Shown: positions 33,376 to 41,957 of the stretch, one piece after another
Layout of the letters: every line of letters begins with the position of its first letter
Numbering within the stretch: position 1 is the first letter of the stretch
Source of the DNA: Kribbella sp. ALI-6-A
Lineage (GTDB): Bacteria; Actinomycetota; Actinomycetes; Propionibacteriales; Kribbellaceae
DNA: 64,000 nucleotides
Direction of reading: 5' to 3'
Assembly (NCBI RefSeq): GCF_001984195.1
Contig: NZ_MTQN01000011.1
Coordinates: forward strand, 372,001 to 436,000
The notes under the pieces: model-generated
Told to the model about the DNA's origin: nothing
The model's input: only the letters and a program-made list of their open reading frames with translations
The model's database searches: none
Program-made: the position numbers and the translations under genes

Positions 33376-36188
33376 CCGACACCGCCCCCCAGCAGAGCAC
33401 GACGGCGCTCGGCAGCCCGAGCCCCGATCTGAAGATCATCGAGACCCGGGTCTACCGCGGCCCGAACGTGTGGAGCTACGAACCGGCCATCCACCTGGTC
33501 GTCGACCTGGGATCGCTGGAGAACTTCCCGTCGAACACGATCCCCGGCTTCACCGAGCACCTGCTCGCCGACCTGCCCCGGCTCGACCAGCACCACTGCT
33601 CGCGCGGCCGCCGCGGCGGCTTCATCGAGCGGCTGGACGAAGGTACCTGGCTCGGCCACATCGCCGAGCACGTCGCCCTGCAGCTGCAGCAGGAGGCCGG
33701 CCACGACATGCGGCGCGGCAAGACCCGCCAGGTCAAGGGCGTGCCCGGCCGGTACAACATCATCTACTCGTACGCCGACGAGTCCGTCGGCCTGGCCGCC
33801 GGCGAGCTGGCGGTCCGGTTCGTCAACCACCTGGTCCAGCCCGACCCGGAGTTCGACTTCACCACCGAGCTCGAGCGGTTCATCAAGCAGGCCGAGCGGA
33901 CGGCGTTCGGCCCGTCGACGCAGGCCATCGTCGACGAGGCGACCTCACGCGACATCCCGTGGATCCGGCTGAACAAGGCCAGCCTGGTCCAGCTCGGCCA
34001 GGGCGTGCACGCGAAGCGGATCCGCGCCACGATGACCTCAGAGACCGGCTCGATCGCGGTCGACGTGGCCGGCGACAAGGACCTGACCACGCGGCTGCTG
34101 GCCTCGGCCGGTCTGCCGGTCCCCCGGTCGGACTCGGTGCGGACCGTCGAGGACGCGGTGGCGGTCGCGAACAAGATCGGCTACCCGGTCGTCTGCAAGC
34201 CGCTGGACGGCAACCACGGCCGCGGCGTCTGCCTGAACCTGGCCGACGCCGACGCGGTCCGCGAGGCGTTCCCGATCGCCGCCGACCAGTCCCGCCGCGG
34301 CTGGGTGATCGTGGAGAACTTCGTCACCGGCCGCGACTACCGGTGCCTGATCATCAACGGCCGGATGGAGGCGATCGCCGAGCGCGTGCCCGCGCACGTG
34401 GTCGGCGACGGCGTGCACACGGTCGCCGAGCTGGTCGAGATCACCAACGCCGACCCGCGCCGTGGCGTCGGGCACGAGAAGATCCTGACCCGGATCACCG
34501 TGAACGCCGCCGCCCGCGAGCTGGTCCGCAGCCAGGGCTTCGAGATGGACGACGTCCCGCCCGAGGACGTGATGGTCAAGCTGACGCTGACCGGCAACAT
34601 GTCCACCGGTGGGATCTCGATCGACCGCACCTACGAGGCGCACCCGGAGAACGTCGAGATCGCCGAGGAAGCGGCCCGGATGATCGGGCTGGACATCGCC
34701 GGCATCGACTTCATCTGCCCCGACATCACCCAGCCGGTGCGCGAGACCGGCGGCGCGATCTGCGAGGTGAACGCCGCGCCGGGCTTCCGGATGCACACCA
34801 ACCCGACGATCGGCGAACCGCAGTACATCGCCAAGCCGGTGGTGGACATGCTGTTCCCGCCGGGCGCGACCAGCCGGATCCCGATCGTCGCGGTGACCGG
34901 CACCAACGGCAAGACCACCACCTCGCGGATGATCAGCCACGTCTTCAAGCAGATGGGCCGCAAGGTCGGCATGACGTCGACCGACGGTGTCGTGATCGAC
35001 GAGCGGCTGGTGATCCGGGCCGACGCGTCCGGGCCGAAGTCGGCCCGGATGGTGCTGCAGAACCCGCGGGTGGACTTCGCGGTCTTCGAGGTCGCGCGGG
35101 GCGGCATCCTGCGCGAGGGCCTGGGCTACGAGCGCAACGACGTCGCCGTCGTACTGAACATCCAGCCCGACCACCTCGGGCTGCGCGGGATCGACACGCT
35201 CGAGCAGCTGGCCGACGTGAAGGCGGTGCTGGTCGAGGCGGTGCCGCGGACCGGCTTCGCCGTCCTGAACGCCGACGACCCGCTGGTCCGCAAGATGCGC
35301 CGCAAGTGCTCCGGCCAGGTGGTGTGGTTCAGCATGGCCGAGGCGGGCAGCGAGGTCCGCGAGTACATCGAGGGGCACTGCCGCCGCGGCGGCCGGGCCG
35401 TCGTGCTGGAGCGGTCCGAGCTGGGCGACATGATCATCATGAAGCACGGCCGGCGGTCGATGCAGCTGGCCTGGACACACTTGCTCCCGGCAACGTTCGG
35501 CGGCCGGGCGATGATGAACGTGCAGAACGTGATGGCGGCCGCCGCCGCGGCGTTCGCGGCCGGTGCGCCGCTGCACGACATCCGGCAGGGCCTGCGCACG
35601 TTCAACACGTCGTACTACCTGTCGCCGGGCCGGCTGAACGAGATCGAGGTGGACGGCCGGCACGTGATCATCGACTACTGCCACAACGCGCCGGCGATGC
35701 GCATGCTCGGCGACTTCGTGAACCGGCTGGGCGAGAGCCTGGGTGCGTCCTCCGACGTCGGCCGGCCCTCGCGGATCGGCGTGATCGCCACGGCGGGCGA
35801 CCGGCGCGACGACGACATGCGCGAGCTGGGCGAGGTCGCGGCGCAGCACTTCGACGTACTGATCGTGCGGGAGGACACCCGGTTGCGCGGTCGCAAGCGC
35901 GGCGACTCGGCCGGGCTGATCGTCGAGGGTGTCCGGGCCGCGATGGACAAGGGTGCCCGCTGCCGATCGGTGGAGACGGTGCTGGAGGAGCTCGACGCCG
36001 TCCGGTACGCGCTGACCCGGTCGAACCGCGGCGACCTGGTCGTGCTCTGCGTCGACCAGCACCAGTCGGTGCTCGCCGAGCTGGAGTCGGTCTCCCACCT
36101 CGCGCAGGCCGGCGCCCGGTCCGGCGACGAGGGCGGCGACCCCGACTTCGTTCGCCCGGACGGGGAAGCTGACACGGCAACGGAGTAG
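33372..36188 (+). CDS. cphA: Cyanophycin synthetase
   Basis: A 938-residue enzyme that polymerises Asp and Arg into cyanophycin with ATP. An N-terminal domain (residues 1-160; YRGPNVWSYEPAIHLVVDLG) is followed by an ATP-grasp domain (about 210-480; GYPVVCKPLDGNHGRGVC, ICEVNAAPGFRMH), which adds Asp. A Mur-ligase-like domain (about 490-900) adds Arg, with P-loop VTGTNGKTTTSRMISHVF. Length and domain order match CphA1. It overlaps cphB by 4 bases. A hairpin at 36200-36224 ends the operon. The polymer stores nitrogen and carbon in the cytoplasm. Confidence 0.97.
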   Translation: MTDTAPQQSTTALGSPSPDLKIIETRVYRGPNVWSYEPAIHLVVDLGSLENFPSNTIPGFTEHLLADLPRLDQHHCSRGRRGGFIERLDEGTWLGHIAEHVALQLQQEAGHDMRRGKTRQVKGVPGRYNIIYSYADESVGLAAGELAVRFVNHLVQPDPEFDFTTELERFIKQAERTAFGPSTQAIVDEATSRDIPWIRLNKASLVQLGQGVHAKRIRATMTSETGSIAVDVAGDKDLTTRLLASAGLPVPRSDSVRTVEDAVAVANKIGYPVVCKPLDGNHGRGVCLNLADADAVREAFPIAADQSRRGWVIVENFVTGRDYRCLIINGRMEAIAERVPAHVVGDGVHTVAELVEITNADPRRGVGHEKILTRITVNAAARELVRSQGFEMDDVPPEDVMVKLTLTGNMSTGGISIDRTYEAHPENVEIAEEAARMIGLDIAGIDFICPDITQPVRETGGAICEVNAAPGFRMHTNPTIGEPQYIAKPVVDMLFPPGATSRIPIVAVTGTNGKTTTSRMISHVFKQMGRKVGMTSTDGVVIDERLVIRADASGPKSARMVLQNPRVDFAVFEVARGGILREGLGYERNDVAVVLNIQPDHLGLRGIDTLEQLADVKAVLVEAVPRTGFAVLNADDPLVRKMRRKCSGQVVWFSMAEAGSEVREYIEGHCRRGGRAVVLERSELGDMIIMKHGRRSMQLAWTHLLPATFGGRAMMNVQNVMAAAAAAFAAGAPLHDIRQGLRTFNTSYYLSPGRLNEIEVDGRHVIIDYCHNAPAMRMLGDFVNRLGESLGASSDVGRPSRIGVIATAGDRRDDDMRELGEVAAQHFDVLIVREDTRLRGRKRGDSAGLIVEGVRAAMDKGARCRSVETVLEELDAVRYALTRSNRGDLVVLCVDQHQSVLAELESVSHLAQAGARSGDEGGDPDFVRPDGEADTATE

Positions 36189-36199
36189 ACGGACGGTGA

Positions 36200-36224
36200 G
36201 CGGGGACACACCGCGTGTCCCCGC
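36200..36224 (+). terminator. Terminator of the cyanophycin operon
   Basis: A perfect 10-base stem GCGGGGACAC/GTGTCCCCGC with loop ACCGC, 11 bases after the cphA stop. No T-run follows. Confidence 0.7.
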
Positions 36225-36266
36225 ACCGGAGGGAACTCGGGTCCGGGCACCGTCGTTGGCCTGTCC

Positions 36267-36803
36267 GTGAAGACGAAGTTGCTGATGGCCTGTGCGGTCG
36301 TTGCCCTCCCCCTCCTGCTGTCCTCCTGCGGTTCCAGTGACTCGGCGGCCGCCGCCGACACCGCCCCCTCGGTCAGTACGCCGAGTGTGCTGGTCGAGGA
36401 CGCCTGGGTACGCACCACGACCGGCGCGAAGGACACCACGATGACGGCGGCGTTCATGTCGCTGACCAACCCGGGCGGCAGCGAGATCAAGTTGACCTCG
36501 GCAACTTCCCCGGTCGCGGGAACGGTCCAGCTGCACGAGATGGCGATGAAGGACGGCAAGATGGTGATGCGGGAGAAGGCCGGCGGGATCGCCGTACCGG
36601 CCGGCTCGCACGCCCATCTGGCGCCGAGCGGCGACCACGTGATGCTGATGGACCTCAAGCAGCCGTTGAAGCCCGGTGACGAGGTGCCGTTGACGCTGAA
36701 GTTCTCCGACGGCAGCAGCCACGATCTGACCGTGCCGGTGAAGAAGTTCACCGAGGAGGAGGAGCACTACCACCCCTCCCAGACCCCCACACCTGCCTCT
36801 TGA
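36267..36803 (+). CDS. PCu(A)C copper chaperone lipoprotein
   Basis: A 178-residue lipoprotein of the PCuAC family. The signal peptide VALPLLLSSC ends in a lipobox at Cys21. The copper site motif is visible as LHEMAMKDGKMVM followed by HAHLAPSGDHVMLM (His and Met ligands). It should carry Cu(I) outside the membrane. Its TGA overlaps the TTG start of the DyP peroxidase gene. In Streptomyces lividans a similar chaperone/DyP pair (ECuC and DtpA) supports maturation of a copper oxidase; a like role here is inference, since no GlxA gene is in the window. Confidence 0.9.
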   Translation: MKTKLLMACAVVALPLLLSSCGSSDSAAAADTAPSVSTPSVLVEDAWVRTTTGAKDTTMTAAFMSLTNPGGSEIKLTSATSPVAGTVQLHEMAMKDGKMVMREKAGGIAVPAGSHAHLAPSGDHVMLMDLKQPLKPGDEVPLTLKFSDGSSHDLTVPVKKFTEEEEHYHPSQTPTPAS

Positions 36804-38002
36804 CCTCTGCAGACCAGCCCACCCGGCCCTCGCGCCGACAGCTCCTCGGGTACGCCGGAGCCGCCGCCGCTGGGGCCGCCGTGACCGGCGGCGTTGTTGC
36901 CCTCAGCAACCAGCCGGTCCCGGCCGAGGCGACGCCGAGCCGCGTCGTCAGCCCGTACGGCGACCACCAGCCGGCCATCGCGGCGCCCACCCCGAAGCAC
37001 GCCGAACTCGTCGCCCTCAACCTGCTCAGCAGCACCGACCGGGCCGCCCTCGGCCGGCTGATGCGCTTGTGGAGCACCGACATCGTCGCGCTGACCGAAG
37101 GACGTCCGCCGCCCGGGGACACAGCACCCGAGCTGGCCGTTCCGAACACGGCGCTCACCGTGACGGTGGGTTTCGGGCCGCGGGTGTTCACCCGGCCCGG
37201 CCTCACGGCGTACAAGCCGAGCGGGCTCGACGACCTGCCGGTGATGCGGCACGACCGGCTGCTCCCGGCCTGGTCCGGCGGTGATCTGCTGCTCCAGGTC
37301 GGCGCCGACGACCCCGTCAGCGTCGTGCACGCTGTACGGCGGTTGGTGGCGGACGCGGCACCGTTCGCGCGACCGGTGTGGCGGCAGACCGGCTTCTGGA
37401 ATTCGACCGGCCCGGACGGCAAGCCGGTGACCGGGCGGAACCTGTTCGGCCAGGTCGACGGGACGGGCAATCCGGCGGTCGGGACGCCGGAATTCGACGC
37501 GACGGTGTGGGCCGACGGGCCGGAGTGGTTCCGCGGCGGCACGACGCTCGTCGTACGGCGGATCAAGATGAACCTGGACACCTGGGACGAGCTGACCCGC
37601 TCCGAGCAGGAGCGCGCGGTCGGGCGGAAGCTGTCCACCGGCGCGCCGATCACCGGGACGGCCGAGCACGACGAGCTCGACCTGGACGCGCGCGACGCCG
37701 ACGGGCGGCTGGTGATCGCCGAGAACGCACACGCGCGGCTCTCGCACCACAGCGAAAACGACGGTCGCCGGATCTTCCGCAAGGGCCTCAACTACGTGCA
37801 CGACACCGGGGCGACCCGGGAGAGCGGCCTGATCTTCCTCAGCTACCAGGCCGACGTGGCCGGCCAGTTCCTGCCGCTGCTGACCCGGCTGGACGCCGCC
37901 GACGCGCTGAACGAGTGGACGACGACGATCGGCTCAGCCGTCTTCGCGATCCCTCCGGGGTGGCACGAAGACGGCTGGCTCGCGCGAGACCTGCTGGCTT
38001 AG
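36800..38002 (+). CDS. Dyp-type heme peroxidase with Tat signal
   Basis: A 400-residue DyP peroxidase. The twin-arginine signal SRRQLLGYAGAAAAGAA is in the first 30 residues. The family motif GxxDG is in FGQVDGTGNP near residue 220, and the proximal histidine is probably in HARLSHHSEND near residue 315. FIPPG-like FAIPPG is near the end. The start codon is TTG, which overlaps the chaperone stop (TTGA), so translation is coupled. It is exported folded with heme, and it resembles DtpA/EfeB. Confidence 0.92.
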   Translation: MTSADQPTRPSRRQLLGYAGAAAAGAAVTGGVVALSNQPVPAEATPSRVVSPYGDHQPAIAAPTPKHAELVALNLLSSTDRAALGRLMRLWSTDIVALTEGRPPPGDTAPELAVPNTALTVTVGFGPRVFTRPGLTAYKPSGLDDLPVMRHDRLLPAWSGGDLLLQVGADDPVSVVHAVRRLVADAAPFARPVWRQTGFWNSTGPDGKPVTGRNLFGQVDGTGNPAVGTPEFDATVWADGPEWFRGGTTLVVRRIKMNLDTWDELTRSEQERAVGRKLSTGAPITGTAEHDELDLDARDADGRLVIAENAHARLSHHSENDGRRIFRKGLNYVHDTGATRESGLIFLSYQADVAGQFLPLLTRLDAADALNEWTTTIGSAVFAIPPGWHEDGWLARDLLA

Positions 38003-38013
38003 GGAGACAGGCC

Positions 38014-38358
38014 CTATCCGGCCCGGAAGCTGAGGAACTTGGTGCTCGGGTAGCTGTGGAAGTTGTTGGCCGGCTCGAGCGACGGCGTACCGGAGCAGTC
38101 GGCGGTGCGGTACAGCAGCACGTCTTCGGTCGACCAGTTGAACAGCGCGCCAGGCGCGAAGGGCAGCACTGTGCAGGCGGTCGGCACGTCGTCGTAGACG
38201 ACGCTCTTGCCACCGAAGCTCGTGGTCTCGAAGAAGCAGGCCTGACCCTGCCGGCAGTCGGAGGCGCTGGTCTGCTGCGCGGCGGATGCGGGAGTGACGG
38301 AGACAGCGAGCGCGGCAGCGGCGACAGCGGCGGCACCCAGGGCGGGACGAATCTTCAC
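38014..38358 (-). CDS. Secreted peptidase inhibitor family I36 protein
   Basis: A 114-residue exported protein. The signal peptide ends near residue 28 (TPASAAQQ). The mature part has a paired-cysteine beta-fold with CRQGQACFFETTSFGGKS and LLYRTADCSG, as in family I36 inhibitors such as SMI of Streptomyces. The GTG start at 38358 has a near-ideal GGAGGAG. It converges with the DyP gene with 11 bases between stops. It may protect the cell from its own secreted proteases, such as the M4 enzyme at 50082. Confidence 0.82.
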   Translation of the reverse strand: MKIRPALGAAAVAAAALAVSVTPASAAQQTSASDCRQGQACFFETTSFGGKSVVYDDVPTACTVLPFAPGALFNWSTEDVLLYRTADCSGTPSLEPANNFHSYPSTKFLSFRAG

Positions 38359-38500
38359 AGTTCTCCTCCAGGGAAGGCGGATTCCCAACTGGAGCCGAGC
38401 CTATTGTTGAATGTTCATCGACGTCGTGCGGGGCGGCGCGTCGTTGCGGTTTTACGTCCGGGCAACGCAGCGGCAACAGCCCGCTGCCAGCCTGATCGGC

Positions 38501-39355
38501 ATGGAACAACTGCGGAGATCGGTCGCGGCCGGATCGGCGTGCGACGTCTGCGGGCGGTTACCCCACCCGCATCGCTTCCGGCTGTCGCTGGCCAAGCTCG
38601 CCGCCGTCCTCCCGGTCGAGCTCGCCCTGCACGCGCTCGTCCTGGCCGTGCACCCGCCGTACCTGCTCGCGGTGGGGCTTCTGGCCGTCACCAGCACCGC
38701 GCTGGTGATCTGGGTGGTCGAGCCCTCGGCGATGCGGCTGCTGCGCGGCTGGCTGCACGCACCGGATCGGCGGACTCGCCGAGCCGCCCACGAAACCATC
38801 GAGCGGGCACCGTCGTTGTGGCGGATCCGGGTGACGCTCGACGATGAAACCGGCCAACTGGACCGGCTCACGGGGCAGCTTGCGGAGCTGGACGTCAACA
38901 TCCTCGACCTGACCGTGCACCCGCTCGCGGACGGCGTACGGGACGAGCTGGTGGTCTGTACGTCGGACACGCTGGCCGCCGACGATCTGCTCGTCGCGGT
39001 CGAAGCAGCCGGTGGACGGGACGTACAGCTCTGGCCGACGACCGCCCTGGCGCTGGTCGACGGCCAGACCGAGGCGCTGAACCTCGCGGCCCGAGTGGTC
39101 GCCGATCCGTCGGAGCTGCCGCACGCGATCAGCGAGCTGCTCGGAGCGCGAGTGGTCACCGACAGGCTCGCGATCAGCCATGGCCTGTTCCCGTCGGACG
39201 GCTCGGTACTCAAGGTGCCGTCACCGTGGAGTGGGCTGATCGTGTTCACCCGCGCCGGAGAGGCGTTCACGCCGGCCGAGTCGGCCCGGGCTCACCGCTT
39301 GGCCCAGATCGCCGAGCTCTCTCGTACCGAGCGGCCTCTCGTCGAGCGTGGCTAG
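38501..39355 (+). CDS. ACT-domain membrane protein of unknown function
   Basis: A 284-residue protein. Residues about 10-20 contain a CDVC pair and PHPHRF. Two membrane helices follow (AVLPVELALHALVLAVHP and LLAVGLLAVTSTALVIWVV). An ACT-like domain at about 105-190 has RIRVTLDDETGQLDRLTGQL and ELDVNILDLTVHPLADG. The last 90 residues resemble a GNAT or GAF remnant, unassigned. The ATG at 38501 is preferred to 38411, which has no Shine-Dalgarno. It converges with the next gene with a 4-base overlap. I know no characterised homologue. Confidence 0.7.
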   Translation: MEQLRRSVAAGSACDVCGRLPHPHRFRLSLAKLAAVLPVELALHALVLAVHPPYLLAVGLLAVTSTALVIWVVEPSAMRLLRGWLHAPDRRTRRAAHETIERAPSLWRIRVTLDDETGQLDRLTGQLAELDVNILDLTVHPLADGVRDELVVCTSDTLAADDLLVAVEAAGGRDVQLWPTTALALVDGQTEALNLAARVVADPSELPHAISELLGARVVTDRLAISHGLFPSDGSVLKVPSPWSGLIVFTRAGEAFTPAESARAHRLAQIAELSRTERPLVERG

Positions 39356-40224
39356 GACTGCGGTTCAGCGACCGACTCACGGCGGGCGAGCAGTTTGCGT
39401 TCCGGTTCGGCCTGGTCGATCCAGTCGAGGTCGTCGGACAGGACCGCGTCGTTGGTGCGGTCGGCGTACGGGTCCGGGGGCGGGGGTGGCGGCGGCAGGG
39501 CGCGCAGCTTGAGGGCGGTCATCGGGATCGCCAGCAGGACGGCGAGCACCATCCACGGCCAGTAGTCGCGCAGCAGAGGTTCGAAGGACTGGAAGAACGC
39601 GTCGGTCCCGGCGTCGGCGATGTCGTCGGCCGGGCGGCCCGCACCGGCGGCGACGGCGCGCAGGGCGTCGACGATCGCGAACGAGACCAGGTAGGCCGCG
39701 ATCAGCACCGGCCAGAAGTACGCCGAGCGCCAGCCGCGCCGCCAGCAGCAGACGTACAGCACGATCGTCAGCCCGACGGCGACGAGCAGCCCGTTGAGCT
39801 GCCACAGCCATCGGAAGTCGCCGAGGTCCGCGGCCGGGCGGGCTGCGTACCAGGCCAGTGGCAAGGTCAGCGCGAAGGCCGCGACGACCGAGCTACGGGT
39901 GCCCAGGGCACCGAAGAAGGCGCCGAGGGCACTTGCCGCGAGCAACGTGATCAGCAGGTCCCGGGCGGACAGCGTGTGCCCACTGAGCCACCAGGTGCCG
40001 CCGGCAACGACCAGGACCAGCGGTACGGCGTACCGGATGCGGCCGAGCAGGAACCCGGCCGCCGCTCCCCCGGCGACTCCGCCGAGCACGAGCAGGTCGA
40101 CCCGGCCGCTGGTGGCCGGGACGAACATCGTGGACGCGTCGGGCAGCCCGGCCAGGTACGTCGGGGCGAAACCCGCCACGAACCAGCCGACCACGGCGGC
40201 CGGAACCGCCCACAGATAACGCAT
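39352..40224 (-). CDS. Polytopic membrane protein of unknown function
   Basis: A 290-residue protein with about seven hydrophobic segments (LWAVPAAVVGWFVAGFAP, LLITLLAASALGAFFGALG, WMVLAVLLAIPMTALKL). It has a cytoplasmic proline-rich tail containing eight prolines in a row (LPPPPPPPDP) near residue 250. No transporter motif is recognised. It follows the Mur ligase gene by 39 bases on the same strand and may be the last member of the fabG-fabI-Mur ligase operon. Confidence 0.75.
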   Translation of the reverse strand: MRYLWAVPAAVVGWFVAGFAPTYLAGLPDASTMFVPATSGRVDLLVLGGVAGGAAAGFLLGRIRYAVPLVLVVAGGTWWLSGHTLSARDLLITLLAASALGAFFGALGTRSSVVAAFALTLPLAWYAARPAADLGDFRWLWQLNGLLVAVGLTIVLYVCCWRRGWRSAYFWPVLIAAYLVSFAIVDALRAVAAGAGRPADDIADAGTDAFFQSFEPLLRDYWPWMVLAVLLAIPMTALKLRALPPPPPPPDPYADRTNDAVLSDDLDWIDQAEPERKLLARRESVAEPQS

Positions 40225-40263
40225 CGCACCTCGATTCCGCCCCCGCGACCCGAGGGCCGGGGC

Positions 40264-41955
40264 TCAGTGCTGGGCTCGCTCGACCTTGCTCTTCAAGATC
40301 TCCGGTGTGTCGACCGTAGCCCCCTCGGACTGCAACCAGTCGTTTAGACTCGCCCGATCCTGCAGAGACATCACCGCGACCACGTCACCGGGCCCGGCTT
40401 CGCCGACCAGCGCCTTCGCGGCATCCAGCTCGGTGGGGAACGACGGGACGTCATCGACCCCGACGGAACTCGTCCCACTGCGGAAGACGGCGTCCAGCTC
40501 CTCCGGCGGCCGGCCGCGCAGATAGGTGTCCTTGTGCCCGATCACCACCCGGTCGGCGCCGCGGGCCCCGATCGCACCCATCGCCGCGACCATCTCGCCG
40601 GACCGGTCACCCGGTGAGCCCAGCGCGAGCAGCAGCCGCCCACCCGGCCGGCGGACGCCGTTCATGATCTCCAGCAGCGCCTCGAGCCCGGCCTCGTTGT
40701 GCGCCAGGTCGATCACCACGGTGAAGTCCCGGATCGAGTACATGTTCATCCGGCCGGGGTTGTTCTCGTTCGGCGAGAAGCTGGTCAGGCCCTCGATCAC
40801 CGCGGCCCGCGGCAGGCCGAGCCCGAGCGCCGCCGAGGCCGCGGCCAGCGCGTTCTCGACGTTGTAGTGGGACAGCCCGGACAGGGTCATCGGGATGTCG
40901 ACGACCTTGACCAGCGGCTCGGCGTCGCTGCTGTTGTCCAGCACGGTGACGAAGCCGTCCAGCACCGTGGTCGCGCGGCCGCCCTCGTCCAGCACGGTCC
41001 GGATCGACGGCGAGTCGGGATCACGGGAGAACACCCAGCACTTGGCCGGCGAGTCCAGCCGCATCCCGAACGTCCGCGGATCGTCGCCGTTGACCACGCA
41101 CCAGCCCCGGGGCCGGGTGATCTTGGTGATCACGGCCTTCACCTCGGCCAGCTGGTCGACGGTGTCGATCCCGCCCAGCCCGAGGTGGTCCGCGCTGACG
41201 TTGGTGACCACCGAGACGTCGTTCGAGGCGACGCCGATGCCGCGCCGCAGGATGCCGCCGCGGGCGGTCTCGGTGACGGCCAGCTGAATCCCCGGCTGCG
41301 ACAGCACCCGGCCGGCCCCGCTCGGGCCGGAGAAGTCGCCGTACTCGACCAGTTCGCCGTCGAAGTACACGCCGTCGGTGCTCGACCAGCCGACGTGCAG
41401 CCCGGCTGCGCGACCGATGTGCGCGATCATTCGCGAGGTGGTGGTCTTGCCGTTCGTCCCGGTCACCGCGACCACCGGGACCTTTGGCCGCAGCGTCGGC
41501 GGTGGGTTGCCCGGCGGCTCGTTGCGGACCCGCTCACCGACGGCCGTCACGAGCTCGGCCAGCTCGCTCTGCTCGGCGCCGAACGCGTCGACCACCTCGA
41601 CGATCGCCGCCGCCAGAGCGCGAGCCCGCTGCTCGTGCGCCCACGGGAACGCGACCACCAGCCGGTGGACGTCGCTCTCCGGCCGCACCCGTACGCCGAT
41701 CCGCCCGATGCCGGCCTCGCGCGCGATCCGGCGCACGATGTGCCCGACCACGCGGATCGCGAACCGCTGCCGGAAGCCCGACCCGATCCGGCCGGGCCGG
41801 GTGGCGCCGAGGCCGAGCGCCGACGCGTACGCCTTCGCGGCCGGCGCGGGTGCGTCGATCACCGCGGACAGGTCCAGCGTCAGCTTGACCGCGGCGCGGC
41901 TGAAGTAGAGGTTGGCTCCGTCGAGGACGCGGAGCTCTACCTGAGAAGTTGGCAC
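40264..41955 (-). CDS. Stand-alone Mur ligase related to the C-terminal half of cyanophycin synthetase
   Basis: A 563-residue protein. The first 150 residues form an unassigned domain. A Mur ligase follows, with P-loop VTGTNGKTTTSRMIAHIG near residue 163, TETARGGILRRGIGV, SADHLGLGGIDTVDQLAEVK, and a C-terminal domain with VVIDLAHNEAGLEALL and MSLQDRASLNDWL. The motifs match the Arg-adding half of CphA, but there is no ATP-grasp domain, so it cannot make cyanophycin alone. The GTG start lies 2 bases after the fabI stop with no Shine-Dalgarno of its own. The substrates are unknown; an amino acid-ligating step on a peptide is likely. Confidence 0.85.
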   Translation of the reverse strand: MPTSQVELRVLDGANLYFSRAAVKLTLDLSAVIDAPAPAAKAYASALGLGATRPGRIGSGFRQRFAIRVVGHIVRRIAREAGIGRIGVRVRPESDVHRLVVAFPWAHEQRARALAAAIVEVVDAFGAEQSELAELVTAVGERVRNEPPGNPPPTLRPKVPVVAVTGTNGKTTTSRMIAHIGRAAGLHVGWSSTDGVYFDGELVEYGDFSGPSGAGRVLSQPGIQLAVTETARGGILRRGIGVASNDVSVVTNVSADHLGLGGIDTVDQLAEVKAVITKITRPRGWCVVNGDDPRTFGMRLDSPAKCWVFSRDPDSPSIRTVLDEGGRATTVLDGFVTVLDNSSDAEPLVKVVDIPMTLSGLSHYNVENALAAASAALGLGLPRAAVIEGLTSFSPNENNPGRMNMYSIRDFTVVIDLAHNEAGLEALLEIMNGVRRPGGRLLLALGSPGDRSGEMVAAMGAIGARGADRVVIGHKDTYLRGRPPEELDAVFRSGTSSVGVDDVPSFPTELDAAKALVGEAGPGDVVAVMSLQDRASLNDWLQSEGATVDTPEILKSKVERAQH

Positions 41956-41957
41956 AG

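Noticed and set aside
34038..36773. A 911-codon minus-strand frame opposite cphA
   Set aside because: It is antisense to the well-supported cyanophycin synthetase and rich in Arg, Asp, His and Val from mirrored codons.
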